A stretch of 64,000 nt of DNA from the NCBI RefSeq assembly GCF_000524195.1, contig NW_020170386.1, positions 1,903,123 to 1,967,122 of the forward strand, read 5' to 3'. The stretch's first letter is position 1, and each line of letters starts with the position of its first letter. Shown one piece after another: positions 61,803 to 64,000 of this stretch. This DNA is from Echinococcus granulosus (Eukaryota > Platyhelminthes > Cestoda > Cyclophyllidea > Taeniidae). The position numbers and the translations under genes were made by a program. The notes under the pieces are model-generated. The model made no database searches. It was not told the DNA's origin and saw nothing but the letters and a program-made list of their open reading frames with translations.

Positions 61803-64000
61803 TTTGATCTTGACAAAAAAGAACATACGAACAGAAAATCACGACCATGGAATCTGCTACAAAAATAAGAAAATCGGGGGAAAGTAATTTGCAAAGCAAC
61901 ACCCGTTTCTGGGACAGATTTTTCAACTGCAGATCCACCCAATTAAGATACAAACACCATATACAGGGTGCAGTAGAAGCTTTGGCAGTAATCAAATCCA
62001 CTGCAATTGTAGGATACGCACCAAACTTCACCAGTACAACACTTACATAGGTACACACAGGCGTACAAAAGGTATGTTTCCACAAATCCGCATTTCTAAG
62101 GTATATGCTATACTCTTGATCAAAACCAAATAGCAATATAAATCAAAGCATAGACTTAACGACCATTACTAGAAGATCCACGCAGAAAAAATTATCACCG
62201 GCAGTTTGTGCATGAAAACACACACATTGTGACTCAACCCGCACTAAGCAAGAAAGAAAAAGCACAAAACACAAATATTAATCTTAGAGAAGCTCCCCAT
62301 CCGGGCAGCGTTGCCACCTGAGAAGCATAAGGCACGAAGTTTGGACTTAGGCGCTGGATACAGCTGACGCATATAACAACAATGTTGACCTTGAACTTAA
62401 AAAATTTAACTTTCAGTTTAGTTGTAGTACATGTATAACGACATTTGCATCACTAATGTAGGACTATATTGTTTTTGAAATTTTCACGTGCAGAGGATAA
62501 CGGTAAAAGATTTGAATAAATTCAATTTGAACAATTAGAATGATACCTGTGATAAAGATTACTTATTTCGGAATTTAGTACCACACGTTTCAGTGGCACT
62601 ATTGACAAAGACTTTGTATTCTGCACTCAAAATTCGGTTGAAGCTAGGATTTACTGGTGTAACGAACTGATAATTCTATTACCATATGTTGGGGCTAAGA
62701 AATTGATTAAGATACCAGTAGCCGCCTAAAATGTGTAATTAAACTTTATATCAAAGTAAAAACGTGCAACGTCTTTTCCAGGTGAATGACGCCGTTCTCC
62801 CTTCCCTTGTTCTTCGTAGGATGTCATCGCTAAGCCTAATTTCCCGACTAGTGTGTCACTATAAATCACCCATTTTTTGCCCAAACTCTTTCCAACTTTT
62901 CTGCTAATGACGCATATTTGTAGAGAAAGCATTGCTTAGTTAAAAAAAGTGTTATTTTACTTATATGTGCTTTGCTCATGGATCTTCCCTACTACCGCCG
63001 ACTTCAGACCCTGAAATCGAGAATACTGACTAAAAGAAGGCACTGTCTATCTTTGTAGAATAGGTAGGTTTACAGGTAATCAAAAATCAATGAGATATCA
63101 ATTGCTCTTCTCTTCTCGGGAACAAATAAGGTTTACTCGGTCATGAGTTTGGTGTACACTTACCCCTTACTTCCCAAAATGCATTTAAACAAACGCGCGC
63201 TTCACAGCCTCAAGCTTAAAGACCACTTTCTAAGTGCTCTTAAGGTCTCATAAACTGCTTGCTTTGTCCAAGCTATACACCCACTTAAGGTAAGCGCACT
63301 TCTTTTGCAAAAATGTTTAACTGTTGTGCTTTTAGCATTCAGACTTCAATCACCTAAATTGAGAATGAGATTATGGAACAATTATCTTTCCCATCTGCTT
63401 GGAATCTGCAGTTGCATCGTGCTGCTAAAAATAGTTAAGCAAATCATATTCAAATGTTAAATTAGTCGGAAACGCTCGATTCATAACGGTAAAATCATTG
63501 AATCTTATGCTTTTGTGGATATTTCGGCTCCAATCGGAGGTAAGGTAAGTCAAATATATCCATGAAGTTACAATGAAGCTTGTAAAAATTGCAACGCCAA
63601 AGACAATATTAGCATATCACAACAGGAGCAAAAGTAAATTTGCGGTCTGATATGTGTGCTGCATGGGATGTAAACTTCTTGCACAGCTGGGAAAAAGTAC
63701 ACTGTTGACTTTTAGCCCAGTCAAAGGAACCTGATTTCTGGAGGAGGATGTTGCATCCAGACGATGCCTATCGGCAATAATTTGCTTTTTAGAATGCTAA
63801 GGGTATTACCAATTGGTTAATACTCTTTGGCCCTAGTTGTTCTTTCTTGAGTCCCTTTTACATTTTTCTCTAGTGACGGTTTCTTAATTTACTCAGTAAA
63901 CCAAACTGCAAGTACCTTGATCCTGCAATTCAATTATTCATGTAACCATCCATCGCCTCTCACCATTTCCTACGGTGAAAAGATAATTTAGCGCTTGAAA
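61803..64000. other. 2.2 kb with no recognised gene
   Basis: The left part holds the PSMD10 5' region. On the minus strand, a TTTTTTGTCAAG acceptor-like sequence lies 7 nt before the PSMD10 ATG. The rest is AT-rich with short ORFs only (the longest is a 68-codon minus-strand ORF at 62726-62932). No repeats, RNA genes or splice-flanked coding exons were seen. It may be intergenic or part of a large intron of a gene beyond the window. Confidence 0.4.

Noticed and set aside
1..64000. CRISPR arrays, bacterial operons, complete transposons, rRNA and tRNA genes
   Set aside because: None were seen; the region is a typical intron-containing animal gene cluster.

Overview
This is a 64-kb stretch of a compact eukaryotic genome, and a parasitic flatworm (most likely a tapeworm) is the best fit. 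Protein-coding genes are split by many GT-AG introns. A large share of these introns are only about 29-41 nt long, while others run to 1-3 kb. Several first coding exons sit directly behind a pyrimidine-rich AG, as expected for spliced-leader trans-splicing. No bacterial operons, CRISPR, rRNA or tRNA genes were seen. The species was inferred, not established.

Layout, left to right: the 3' end of a CD225/dispanin-like membrane protein gene (+, cut by the window edge); ITFG2 (-); LAMTOR2 (+); choline-phosphate cytidylyltransferase PCYT1 (+); IFT27 (-); CCDC96/CFAP184 (+); dynactin p50 DCTN2 (-); PPCDC (+); CNOT11 (-); a 24-kb SGSM-type RUN-TBC Rab-GAP gene with 24 recognised coding exons (+, about 25.1-48.9 kb); an unrecognised serine-rich protein gene with six phase-consistent exons (+); a tentative 149-aa gene with three mini-introns (+); chaperonin CCT3 (-); UBFD1 (+); PSMD10/gankyrin-like ankyrin protein (-); and 2.2 kb with no gene recognised.

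The assignments rest on exon-by-exon translation, splice-phase bookkeeping and remembered family sequences. PCYT1 (368 aa), LAMTOR2 (125 aa), PPCDC (191 aa), CCDC96 (459 aa, one exon) and the serine-rich protein (474 aa) close in frame from start to stop. ITFG2, IFT27, DCTN2, CNOT11, CCT3 and PSMD10 are recognised over most of their length, but some splice sites are unresolved.

Most genes encode housekeeping functions: mTORC1 nutrient sensing at the lysosome (ITFG2 of KICSTOR, LAMTOR2 of Ragulator), phosphatidylcholine and CoA synthesis (PCYT1, PPCDC), cilia and microtubule transport (IFT27, CCDC96, DCTN2), mRNA deadenylation (CNOT11), Rab regulation (SGSM) and protein folding or turnover (CCT3, UBFD1, PSMD10). 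Many neighbours are head-to-head or tail-to-tail. Two divergent pairs share a pathway: ITFG2/LAMTOR2 and IFT27/CCDC96. I found no clearly new multi-gene system. The most unusual items are the ultra-short introns, the pathway-matched divergent pairs, a GC-rich hairpin near 23.74 kb, an insert inside the SGSM TBC domain, the tightly packed CCT3 3' end, and the two unrecognised genes at 50.6-55.0 kb.
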